Source: Acidobacteriaceae bacterium (lineage in GTDB: Bacteria > Acidobacteriota > Terriglobia > Terriglobales > Acidobacteriaceae). Taken from it: 42,525 nt of DNA. The notes beneath the pieces are model-generated. The model was not told the origin of the DNA and ran no database searches. It was given only the letters and a program-made list of their open reading frames with translations. Of the stretch, positions 32,501 to 38,796 are shown piece by piece. The position numbers and the translations under genes are program-made. Numbering within the stretch: position 1 is the stretch's first letter; each line of letters starts with the position of its first letter. The stretch covers positions 1-42,525 of the forward strand of contig JASHOY010000143.1 of NCBI GenBank assembly GCA_030038435.1, written 5' to 3'.

Positions 32501-34243
32501 GTCCCAGGTTGGAAGCACTACTGCATTGCGCACCGTCCATCCCTGTTGTCCGCCCGGCAAATCCAGCACCATCCCCGTCGGAGGCTCACCCGTTGCTGCC
32601 GAATTACTCGCCATCGCAACCAGGTTATCCACCACATCATTCGATCCCGCTGCCGCCGTGAATCCATGCGTCGCCTGGATGGTAATGTTCTGCCACCGAT
32701 TCGAATCCGCCGTCACTCCCGCCGGCGTAGTCACCGGGAGCGACGGTATCGCAATCCCCGTATTCAATCCGCGAATATCGATGTTCCGGAACTCGCTCCA
32801 TTGCGGCCACTGCGCCAGATAGATCCCGCACGTATGCGTGGAATGCGCCCCCGGATACTGCGCCGCCATCGGGTCCGTCCCCGTCGTCGCAATCTCTACG
32901 TTCTCGATCACCGCATTCCGCAATCCGTTGCCGCCCGCCCCCGTCTGCGCCGGCATCGCTATCGCGCAGTTGCCAACCGACCACCCCGCTCCCGCTCCCG
33001 CCGTTCCCGTCAGTCCGTTCCCACCCGGAGAGAAAATCGAATTGCTCTCCATCGGTCGCGCCAGGGTGCAATTCCCCGCTGCCGCGCGGCCCTCCGCCGG
33101 CGTGCACGACGAATCCACGCTCTGATCCACATAAAACGTCAAATCGTGAATCCGCGTGTAGGCCAGCAGCGTTGTGCTGTCCGCCATCGACGCCAGCACG
33201 TCCTGCCCGGGAAATCCCATCAATCCCGAGAACTGCTTGCCCAGTCCCCCAATCGATTCCCCATGCCAGTTCAGCGTCCGCGTCTTGCAAATCCCCTGCG
33301 GCAGCATCAATGCGACATTATGTACGTTGGCATAATTCAGCGCCGCCTGCAGCGCGCTCGTGTCGTCGGTCGCTCCATCGCAAACCGCGCCGAACTCCTT
33401 CACGCTGCGCGCCGTCTGCTGCGCAACGCTGGTGCGCATATCCATGACCGGCACCCCGTTGGGGTTCGTAAATGTGTCCGTCCCTGCATAGGACGGCGGT
33501 ATTTCCATGGCGCCGTTGGTTCCTGCTGCGTTTACCGTGGCCTGCAGCGTGGTTTGCGCGCTCCCTGTCGCCGGAGCCTCCACGCCGTTGACCGCCGGCG
33601 TCGTCAGCGCGCCCGTCATGCCTCCGCCCGCCAGCGGCACCATCTGCCCCACCGATTGGTCCACGTAATGCTTATCTGCGGCTTGCGTCGGCTGCGTCGG
33701 ATCACCGCTCAGGTAGAGCGGCCCCGTCAGATTCCCGCCCGATACCGAAAGCTGCGAACCCATCGCCTGCGCCACTTCCTGGTCCACATACGCCTTGCTC
33801 ACCGCCTGCACTGCCTGCGCCGCCGGCATCACTTGCGTCTGCACCTGGGCCAGGCTCGCCTGCGCCGCTGCCGGTACCACCCAGTACTCCGTGTTTACCG
33901 TCCCATCGCTCATGTAGAACACCGCGGTGTAGTACTCGCCCGCCGGTGTCGCACCCTGATTCGGCGCCAGGTTTACACTCACAAATCCATCCGCTGGTAT
34001 GGTCACCGTCATCTGGTCAGCGGCCACCAGTTGCCCCGCCCCCGTGGTGAACGCCGGCCAGCTAACCACCAGCGTCCCGCCTCCCGGCTGTCCGTTCGCA
34101 AGGTAGACCGTCCCCTGCACCGTCGTCGTGCTTACCGCCTGCGCCAGCGCCATTCTTGCTGGCATCTCCGCCAGGCATAGAACCACCACGCTTACTGCAA
34201 TTCGCATCGCCGAGCGTAACCAAACGTTTTCCGTGAGCTTCAT
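26507..34243 (-). CDS. Giant secreted tail-fibre-like protein with pectate-lyase-type beta-helix regions
   Basis: 2578 aa, over a third of the virus-derived cluster. Residues 1-35 form a Sec signal peptide (hydrophobic IAVSVVVLCLAEM, cleavage near ALAQA). Residues about 40-130 form a beta domain. About 148-215 carry fibre-type repeats (SKAYVDQ, NLTGPLYLSGDPTQPTQAAD, KHYVDQ). Beta-helix starts of the pectate-lyase superfamily lie near 279 (VKEFGAVCDGATDDTSALQ), about 735 (weaker) and about 1510 (IRAYGAKIDGSTDITTAL). The last ~180 residues are very Gly-rich (runs of up to 7 Gly). No trimerisation or S74 chaperone domain is seen. The start is preceded by GGGATGAGGG. A signal peptide is unusual for a virion fibre, so the protein may be a cell-surface adhesin or may reach the particle outside the cytoplasm. 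Confidence 0.82.
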   Translation of the reverse strand: MKLTENVWLRSAMRIAVSVVVLCLAEMPARMALAQAVSTTTVQGTVYLANGQPGGGTLVVSWPAFTTGAGQLVAADQMTVTIPADGFVSVNLAPNQGATPAGEYYTAVFYMSDGTVNTEYWVVPAAAQASLAQVQTQVMPAAQAVQAVSKAYVDQEVAQAMGSQLSVSGGNLTGPLYLSGDPTQPTQAADKHYVDQSVGQMVPLAGGGMTGALTTPAVNGVEAPATGSAQTTLQATVNAAGTNGAMEIPPSYAGTDTFTNPNGVPVMDMRTSVAQQTARSVKEFGAVCDGATDDTSALQAALNYANVHNVALMLPQGICKTRTLNWHGESIGGLGKQFSGLMGFPGQDVLASMADSTTLLAYTRIHDLTFYVDQSVDSSCTPAEGRAAAGNCTLARPMESNSIFSPGGNGLTGTAGAGAGWSVGNCAIAMPAQTGAGGNGLRNAVIENVEIATTGTDPMAAQYPGAHSTHTCGIYLAQWPQWSEFRNIDIRGLNTGIAIPSLPVTTPAGVTADSNRWQNITIQATHGFTAAAGSNDVVDNLVAMASNSAATGEPPTGMVLDLPGGQQGWTVRNAVVLPTWDAVQPQLTVTAAGGAVTGVTEGTEHGLGFNPYGTQVPLAFSTGCTAQATASVNNDGSIGTVTVTQGGTGCSSTTTAKVNEPGTWDTDAPVNLIGGLNIALFAGNLLKGNGGYTVWNATGSQNYGTQLAGGGGNLPGGGSYAGLVANSSTGSTYEVDQFPGTDFGAKLQACVNAVSPTYGGTCDARNFTGTQSMGSNLTISTANTTVEFPCATIATAKQLIVTTGTRNVALRGCALRGGSAANGNLGGTVFEYSGGGPMVQVGDPTYLADTPGFYLDNVAINTTGATSAAAQGLTAYRTQEMDVESVYFLGNSNQTGMTLDGTGNYTGGTFFDNAFNGFGTAVNAIGHQIANAATTDWLNASTFVRLHVDCPTSGGNPIAGTFGINLQQGDGNTFTGGDVEGCATALHLGANAQNNTILGLRNENSTNQVVADAGSSYNNWITGGTMFTGQLTDNGTRNSFLDTFHRSFNGMNGDWYGSQQDATVTNHYRLGTGMGNERGLLKRYQTDYGYRWTTGLTDATAGEQFYEVKDELNNVNRVSVGQYLTANANSVTNVVLNSGGCYSSNAAPVLGFAGGGGSGAAGTANMVTSSCSGGWTVGSVTMTNGGSGYTSQPAATWSGGSQVSAPNAIAEISSAGSTNDQTVLNAAGSGAVVLNGSNNAGTGGVVFGSGGPSETTVATINNSGNAQFNGTLQVGGASTFTGSTTVKNLTDAEIDAILQAGLTTAQKESLIYRDWNGASQWYMVKDQYNNWALNSATGNLDSFKAYQSTNSGDTYINAANSTGVVRVNYETGAGTAFNIYGGGSTNLYASFSGANAIKLPGLAAGSGTNCLQIDNSGYISNTGLPCGSGTAAGMVGSGAIGQIAYYTGNGTTIGGLSTIPVSAGGTGATSTSAALANLLPGVATDGNNGETVAGSMTANNAESKASPLEDIRAYGAKIDGSTDITTALNSASTACNATNGNACKVLLPCGGPNGCYMANGAALPTQIGIMYQLQGTLKLGSTLILPNDSTLACDAGGGAGSFTYVGPQCSIDGPNANGTMGTAITTTGSPVTFTPTFTNGSISNFEVPSAITVAGVQTCSATATRTSAGNGPNTTFTLSGCTDSSGDSEGARIPIGAIVTVTGCSDSTFDVTGAPVNGQDWPNGIEQIYESGATSTATGCTISGFDDNTFETEWVTAVSGSTVTATFAHKHAASDQWGMVAVAFAQNTFGQHSIHGLSIWAPKGMGLWADNMAGIDLRGVSVNPSALMTSGAFEFDGAWQGLLENIGANITGPTPQYCKTGCGQPSYPWGIRFSQDANRNNAIGGSFLPIIQSTILGGIKVDGNGMNSSAGVGPNIGPLISPTFEQVGTGAITVDPRYGLGGRVAVSMTMPINQDDFLDNTQYYLSGTDCCVAGYADLGDQQSFAATAISNKYWPNSIQLNGTYPSMANPASTGVAAPSTGILSDGNTIIADFRGANAGLSPAVVPSASLAVNSQSTILGACSTCSAVTGPDGVSGSALEVQTNGSGTAEQATAGTVSISTYAGDWIIFGAHVAPGANMSGVQQGSNHGNNAVYGIQTSGTDTFVNGAVSGTLVTGGGLIPLVNDSWQPGMAIATVATGEATAHTVTFNLYSPSNSVASQGERFYDWFWMDVPGPNNPAYSGVTQAEVVRWAEEMTHGYIPSGATVGSLYMNPAYKLSFGTATDLYSGPSGSVKTDEAFDAVNGYKCNGSYGTSGQYLQTTGSGCQWASASGSLPAVPGWLLYQGDGSGGAYSCTSGDCYLQGGDNWYSSVTVSSGATLVAGLYGGGGTSYSAVPLVIRSTGTCTIAGTISASPNTLSAGLTSAALGGGSGGGGGGGTAAGSSGQTIYFANGGTAGVASGGTGGSGNATPTQWENRILAEGHIEGQAAATQYGGSVGGAGGSSGGAGGTGAGGIVLDCQTINFTGTIDVSGKAGAASTGNNIGAGGGGGGGFVILRSQNLTNSGTINISGGAGGSCGAFTGCGTGGAGANGWSKVFTQ

Positions 34244-34246
34244 CCC

Positions 34247-34405
34247 TCATCCCTTTTTGGTTCTGAGCTTTTCCAGCTTCCGCGCCGCTTCTCCGAACCC
34301 GCGTAGCATGTCCTCGTCCCTCGCCATCTTGCGCGAAGACCAATCAGCACCATTGGCGTACATCCGAATACCCGCGTCGCCAGGTGCGGCCCCGCAGTGC
34401 ATCAT
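34247..34405 (-). CDS. Small ORF upstream of, and coupled to, the giant fibre gene
   Basis: A 52-aa frame from ATG 34405 (a second ATG at 34402), with its stop 3 bp before the fibre ATG (TGA-GGG-ATG). The frame is open back to a stop at about 34470 without another start. The product is hydrophilic, with HCGAAPGDAG near the start and an acidic/basic helix RDEDMLRGFGEAARKLEKLR at the end. No ribosome site is evident before ATG 34405. No family is recognised. The close spacing suggests a genuine leader gene of the operon or a C-terminal remnant of a lost gene. Confidence 0.4.
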   Translation of the reverse strand: MMHCGAAPGDAGIRMYANGADWSSRKMARDEDMLRGFGEAARKLEKLRTKKG

Positions 34406-34951
34406 CGAGACTAGATACCGGCGCTTCGAAAACGCGGCCCATCCTTCTTCTCCATCTGATCTTCAGCACAGATCCGGGGAAGAAGACAGATGAGAATTTC
34501 ATCTCGCCCGCGCAGTCATTTGCGCCTCTTTTGTCGAATTGTTCTTAGCTTACTCAGGCCGCAGAATTAATCGGCAAAATCCTCCAGTTTTTTTGCCCTT
34601 TGTTTTCTGTAAGTTGAAAAATTGTTTTTCCTCACCCTCTTGACAACGATTGCGCTGCCCCCGCGCGCCGGCCAAAATAACTGCCTCGCAGGGAATGAGA
34701 GAGCGCCGCCGGGTGAAGCACTGGCAAACGGAGCCGGCCCCGGGGGCGTTCGGACCTGTTCGCCAAGGCGTCGGCCACGCCTTCACAGCGGGAAAGCGAT
34801 CTCTCGGCTCCCCGGCAATGAGCCAAGTTTGGATTTCGGGAATTTACCGCTGGACGAGCGGCTGCAAGAGTTTATAACATGGCCGGCGTCGTGGTGCCTC
34901 ACCGCACTGTGCTCCACGCCGCCTTCTCAGCCCGCATAAAAGGAAACTTCA
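34406..34951. other. Non-coding stretch between the virus-derived cluster and the MmcQ/YjbR gene
   Basis: No convincing gene. It must hold the promoter of the minus-strand cluster; a weak candidate is TTGTCA (minus strand, near 34650) with a 17-bp spacer. At 34444-34492 CTTCTTC/GAAGAAG and CATCTG/CAGATG interleave as in a pseudoknot. At about 34763-34781 AAGGCGT-CGGCC-ACGCCTT makes a 7-bp stem. No riboswitch or ncRNA family was recognised. Confidence 0.4.
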
Positions 34952-35278
34952 TTGATCGCACTCTCCCAGATTCGGACCATTGCCTTGGCTCTTCCGCAGG
35001 TTGAGGAAGGACCGCCGGTCCCCGCCGCTCGCCGCATTGCCTCTTTCAAAGTCGCAGGAAAGAGCTTCGTCGGTGTGGAGTCAGGAGGCGCCGCTATGAC
35101 CGTCAGTCTGCCCGAGAACGTGGCGAAACCGTTTTCCGCGGAAAGCCCCGAAGCTTACCAGGAAATCTGGCGCCATGGAAAAACCTTCATGGGCCTGCGC
35201 GTCGATTTATCCAGGGTTCCTGCCCGCCGCGTCCGGGAGCTGATTCAAAAGTCGTGGAAACACAACCGGCCCGCCTAA
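34952..35278 (+). CDS. MmcQ/YjbR family protein
   Basis: 108 aa from TTG 34952, with AGGAAA 5-7 bp upstream. The pattern is that of the MmcQ/YjbR fold: ALALPQVEEGPP at the start, FKVAGKSFVGVE, MTVSLPENVAKPF, and the C-terminal DLSRVPARRVRELIQKSWKH. Members are small single-domain proteins with a DNA-binding-like fold and unclear role. It is the first chromosomal gene on this side of the virus-derived cluster and is convergent with the TonB-receptor remnant. No signal peptide is seen. Confidence 0.82.
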   Translation: MIALSQIRTIALALPQVEEGPPVPAARRIASFKVAGKSFVGVESGGAAMTVSLPENVAKPFSAESPEAYQEIWRHGKTFMGLRVDLSRVPARRVRELIQKSWKHNRPA

Positions 35279-35353
35279 CTGCACGGGCTGGCTACGCTAG
35301 TCGTGCTGCTCATCATCGGGTCAAAGCCAGTCTTCCCCATCCCTCGGGGCGAC

Positions 35354-35893
35354 TTAGAAGATCAATCTCAATTCAACTTGCACCTGGCGCGGCAAGTTGG
35401 CCTGTGATGGGTTCTCGCCAAAGCCAGAACTGGTAGGGCTCAGGTTCGGCGCCGAGAACTGCGGGTGATTCAGCGCATTGAAGAAATCGCCGCGGAGTTG
35501 CGCATGCAGCCTCTCCGTGATACGGGCGTCCTTGGAGATGGAAAGATCGAGACTGTTGATTCCATCCGCGCGCGCATGAGCTACCTGCGTGGGAAGGGTG
35601 CGGATATGATCTCCTGTCATCGGTTGATCCGCGGACTTGGTGTCGAACTGCGATATCCGCTTTTCCACCCGAACATCCATGGCATCGTAATAAGAACTTC
35701 CCACCGGATCGTTGTCCAGGGTGATGCCCGTGTATTGCGGATAGGGGAGCAGAAGCTGTTTTATAAAATTACTCAGAAAAACAGAGCTAACACTCAGAAA
35801 ATTCCAGAGTTTCTGCGCGATATTGCGTAACGGATTTTCCTTATTCCGGGAGAGGGGATCATTAAAGCAATGGCGCAGGCTCTTCGCGCACAA
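35354..35893 (-). pseudogene. Remnant of a TonB-dependent receptor
   Basis: A 179-codon open frame whose parts match the C-terminal barrel of the large TonB-dependent, carboxypeptidase-regulatory-like receptors abundant in Acidobacteria. The parts are LLLPYPQYTGITLDNDPVGS, YYDAMDVRVEKR, then INSLDLSISKDARITERLHA, DFFNALNHPQFSAPNLSP and the final strand VQVELRLIF with terminal Phe. The several hundred residues that normally separate the first and second groups are missing, as are plug and signal peptide, and the first ~45 residues look non-coding. It is a deletion remnant, probably untranslated, downstream of lptD in the same direction. Confidence 0.75.
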
Positions 35894-35960
35894 CAGCCTG
35901 CAGTCGAACCAAAGCGCTCGAGACCCCGTTCAATATTGGCCATGGAAGCCAGACTGTGGG

Positions 35961-38528
35961 TTAGTAAATTGGCGGCAGCGAGGGATCGGGAAAGACGGAG
36001 TTATTGCGTTTGAGGTCGCCGACGGCGCCGAAGTTCGCGAACGTAAAGCCATACAACCACTGGGTTTCGTCGCGGGCCGAGACCGCGGAGGTGCCCAGCT
36101 CGTAGCGGCGGTAGCCGAGGGTGATGCCGCAACAGTTCCAGTTGTAGACGGACTGGATGCCGGCATACTGTACCTCGTGGAGGACGAAGTCGTAGCCGCC
36201 ATTGATGGCGAGATTGAGGCCGTCGCCGGAGGGCTTGCCGATGGTGAGGAAGGGGCGGAGGATCTGGCTTTTCAGTGTGCTCGACGAGGTGCCGGTGTCT
36301 TCGTCGACGGCATTCAGCAGAGAGTGGATGACGCCAACCGTGGTCCGGCCGAAGGAATAGCCGGCGTAAAGGTTGTCGGCGTCGAGCTGGCCGGCGCGGG
36401 GGTCGTAATCGAGGTCCCATTCGGCGCGGAGATTGGGGATTATGTCCAGACGCAGACGCGAGATGACTGGCGAGAGGTTGCGCGGTTCGGTAAGGAAAGC
36501 GATGGGAGTGAGATCGAGCGCGGAAGTGAAGATGTTGCGACGGCCCGGAATGAGCGCGCCGCCGAAATTGGGGTCGAAATAGAAATCTTGCTCGATTCGC
36601 CAGGTAGCCCATTCGCGAGCGCAGGAGCTTGGGGATAAGGTTTGGGCCGTGGAACTGCCTCGTTGGGATGCCGTGGATTCTTGCTGAGTGACGCAAGACT
36701 TCGCGCCGGTGGGACGCAGGTAGAAGTGCTGGGTGAGCGAGTAGCCAACCTGGTTGGTGTCGGTAGCAATGTCGGTGGTGTCGAAGAGCAGGACCTTGCG
36801 TGCGCTGGGGCCGATGCCGCCGACGAAGTTGTAAGCGATCTCCGGCTCTATGACGTGGCGGAGCTGCCGGTGGAAAAAGGGGAGATTGAAGTCTCGTTCC
36901 AGAGCGGGAGGCCGGATATCGATCGAGGCTTCGAGGTCGGTGCGGTTCACGGGATCGTGACTGACCGTGGGAATGCCGCCGTTGACACCGGTGAGGTCGG
37001 GTACCTGGCTGATGGTGTACCAGGTATCGCGGATGGCGGCTTCTGGCACGAAGCTCCAGCCGGCAGCGGAGATGGGCAGTGAGATGTGCGGATAGACGTC
37101 GAGGCGGCCTACATTACGGGAGTGGAAGCCGGGTTCGGAGCGGTTGAGGAAACCTGCAGATGAGCCGAGCCACCAGTAGAAGGGAGAATTGCCAAGGCGA
37201 CGGGTGAGGACGTCGTAACGGACGCTGGGCAAGTGGAGGATTTTGACTTCGTCGCCATTGGCGGTGCTGGCGAAGCTCTGGAATCGCTGCAAGGAGCCGG
37301 AAGGAACAAGGCCGTTGCGGTTATGGGTGAGGCCGACGACGCTGGAAACCTGGGAGCTGGTGGCCTCGGTGTAGTTGTCATTGAAGACCAGGCGGTAAAC
37401 GTAGCTGGAAAGGTATTCGGCAACGCCGGCGATGCGCGTGTTAGGGGAGAGATCCTTGCGTCCGTTCGCGGAGATGTCGACGCCGCCTTGGTTGATGTGC
37501 TCGACTCCGGAGCCGGAGGTCTGGCCCGGCACTGGGGATTCCGGTTCGTTGATGCCGCGATCGAAGAGAGCGTTGAAGCGGACGGTGGCCTGGTCGCGAC
37601 CGAAGCCTCGGTAACGGAATTCGCCGTTGGGAGCCCACCCTCGCTTGCTGAAATACTCGGTTCCGATTACCGCGTCCATGCTTCGGTTGATGGCCCAGTA
37701 GATCTGCTCGCCAAAGGTATAGCCCCGGATCGAGGAACCGGTGCTGATGACGGGTATGAGAAGGCCGTTCTGGCGGGCGCTGGTGTTGGCGGCGTGCCGA
37801 ATCCATGGGAAATAGAAGATGGGAATGCCGATGAGATCAAAGCGGGCGCCGGTGGTGGTGGCAACTCTGTTGTTGAGGCGGATGGAGTGGGCAAAGATGC
37901 GCCAGTCGGGGTGAGGCAGACGGCAGTTGGTGATCGAGCCGCCAACTATGCGGTAATCGCCTTCGCTGCGCTCGATCAGTTCGCGGCCGGTAAAAAGCAT
38001 TGGGGTAACGGTCGAGTAGACAATATTGCGCCCGATGGTGCGCACACCTTCCGAGCCGGTGACGTTGTAAAAATGCGCCATGTGGCCGTTGAGATTCATC
38101 TCACCGTGTGAGGCGCGAATGAGGACATCGTCAGGACCACCGGTGACTTGCAGGTGGCCTTGAGCACGGAGTTCGGTAGTGGCCTGGTTGTAAATGATTC
38201 TGTCGGCGCGGATAACGTATCCCCGATAGTGAATGACGACGTTGCCGGTAAGCGTGTAGACTTCACCGACTCGGGTCTGGTTTAGGGCCTGAATCCGAAC
38301 CGGAACTCCGCTGGGAGGTGGAGCCTCGGGTATGGCGACGGGAAGCCGAGATTGGCTGCGAGATGTGATGGATGGCATGCGAACTTGAAAAGAGGTAACG
38401 CCAACGGCAGAAGTGGCGCCATATCTTGCGGGAGGTGCCAATTTAATCAACAGAGGTGCCGCCTGAGCGCGAACAGGCTGGTGACAGACAGCGAGCAGCG
38501 TGATACATAGTAAGTAGCGCGAGCGCAT
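35961..38528 (-). CDS. lptD: LptD, LPS-assembly outer-membrane protein
   Basis: 855 aa from ATG 38528, chosen because a signal peptide starts there (YLLCITLLAVCHQPVRAQA); the frame extends to 38747 with no similarity. An LptA/OstA-like jellyroll follows (YTLTGNVVIHYRGYVIRADRIIYNQATTELRAQGHL in two adjoining stretches). Then comes the barrel with FDLIGIPIFYFPWIRH, the conserved region after the jellyroll, and RGWAPNGEFRYRG-type strands, ending near LYGFTFANFGAVGDL. It inserts LPS into the outer leaflet together with LptE. It shows that this organism has an outer membrane. It is divergent from the RDD gene; the 268-bp gap shows no clear promoter. Confidence 0.9.
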   Translation of the reverse strand: MRSRYLLCITLLAVCHQPVRAQAAPLLIKLAPPARYGATSAVGVTSFQVRMPSITSRSQSRLPVAIPEAPPPSGVPVRIQALNQTRVGEVYTLTGNVVIHYRGYVIRADRIIYNQATTELRAQGHLQVTGGPDDVLIRASHGEMNLNGHMAHFYNVTGSEGVRTIGRNIVYSTVTPMLFTGRELIERSEGDYRIVGGSITNCRLPHPDWRIFAHSIRLNNRVATTTGARFDLIGIPIFYFPWIRHAANTSARQNGLLIPVISTGSSIRGYTFGEQIYWAINRSMDAVIGTEYFSKRGWAPNGEFRYRGFGRDQATVRFNALFDRGINEPESPVPGQTSGSGVEHINQGGVDISANGRKDLSPNTRIAGVAEYLSSYVYRLVFNDNYTEATSSQVSSVVGLTHNRNGLVPSGSLQRFQSFASTANGDEVKILHLPSVRYDVLTRRLGNSPFYWWLGSSAGFLNRSEPGFHSRNVGRLDVYPHISLPISAAGWSFVPEAAIRDTWYTISQVPDLTGVNGGIPTVSHDPVNRTDLEASIDIRPPALERDFNLPFFHRQLRHVIEPEIAYNFVGGIGPSARKVLLFDTTDIATDTNQVGYSLTQHFYLRPTGAKSCVTQQESTASQRGSSTAQTLSPSSCAREWATWRIEQDFYFDPNFGGALIPGRRNIFTSALDLTPIAFLTEPRNLSPVISRLRLDIIPNLRAEWDLDYDPRAGQLDADNLYAGYSFGRTTVGVIHSLLNAVDEDTGTSSSTLKSQILRPFLTIGKPSGDGLNLAINGGYDFVLHEVQYAGIQSVYNWNCCGITLGYRRYELGTSAVSARDETQWLYGFTFANFGAVGDLKRNNSVFPDPSLPPIY

Positions 38529-38796
38529 CCTGAGACCACGAACGGTGTAAGGCTCAGCATAACAAAGACCGGGCACATGGTTAGGGACGCGCGCGGCGCA
38601 GCTCTGGCAGCAAAAAAAACGCGATCTGCAGCAGTCCCGGAGATGCCTACCGCGACCGCGCAGGGTTTTGTCCGCGATCTCCCTTTCTCGATGTGGAGAA
38701 GAGTTCAATTGAGCGCCTCGCGCAAAGCAGGCGTTCACACACCGCATGGGAGCCGTCTACGAATGCGTGTGAGGCGGATCAGAAGGGATACCAGAG

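Noticed and set aside
32429..34180. 583-codon plus-strand frame rich in Arg
   Set aside because: Antisense to the giant fibre gene; the Arg/His-rich low-complexity product is an artefact of the GC-rich complement.
34660..34800. GC-rich stretch with conserved-looking purine motifs, considered as riboswitch or other structured RNA
   Set aside because: Compared by eye with glycine, cobalamin, cyclic-di-GMP, cyclic-di-AMP, THF and TPP consensus patterns; none fits.
34622..34939. 105-codon plus-strand frame before the MmcQ/YjbR gene
   Set aside because: No family, no ribosome site, poor composition; overlapping frames are equally long.
13486..34951. Attachment-site direct repeats at the edges of the virus-derived cluster
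   Set aside because: No matching repeat of useful length was seen by eye between 13486-13587 and 34406-34951; a computed search would be needed to be sure.
37233..38111. 292-codon plus-strand frame
   Set aside because: Antisense to lptD; Gly/Ala/Asp/Val composition is typical of a shadow frame.
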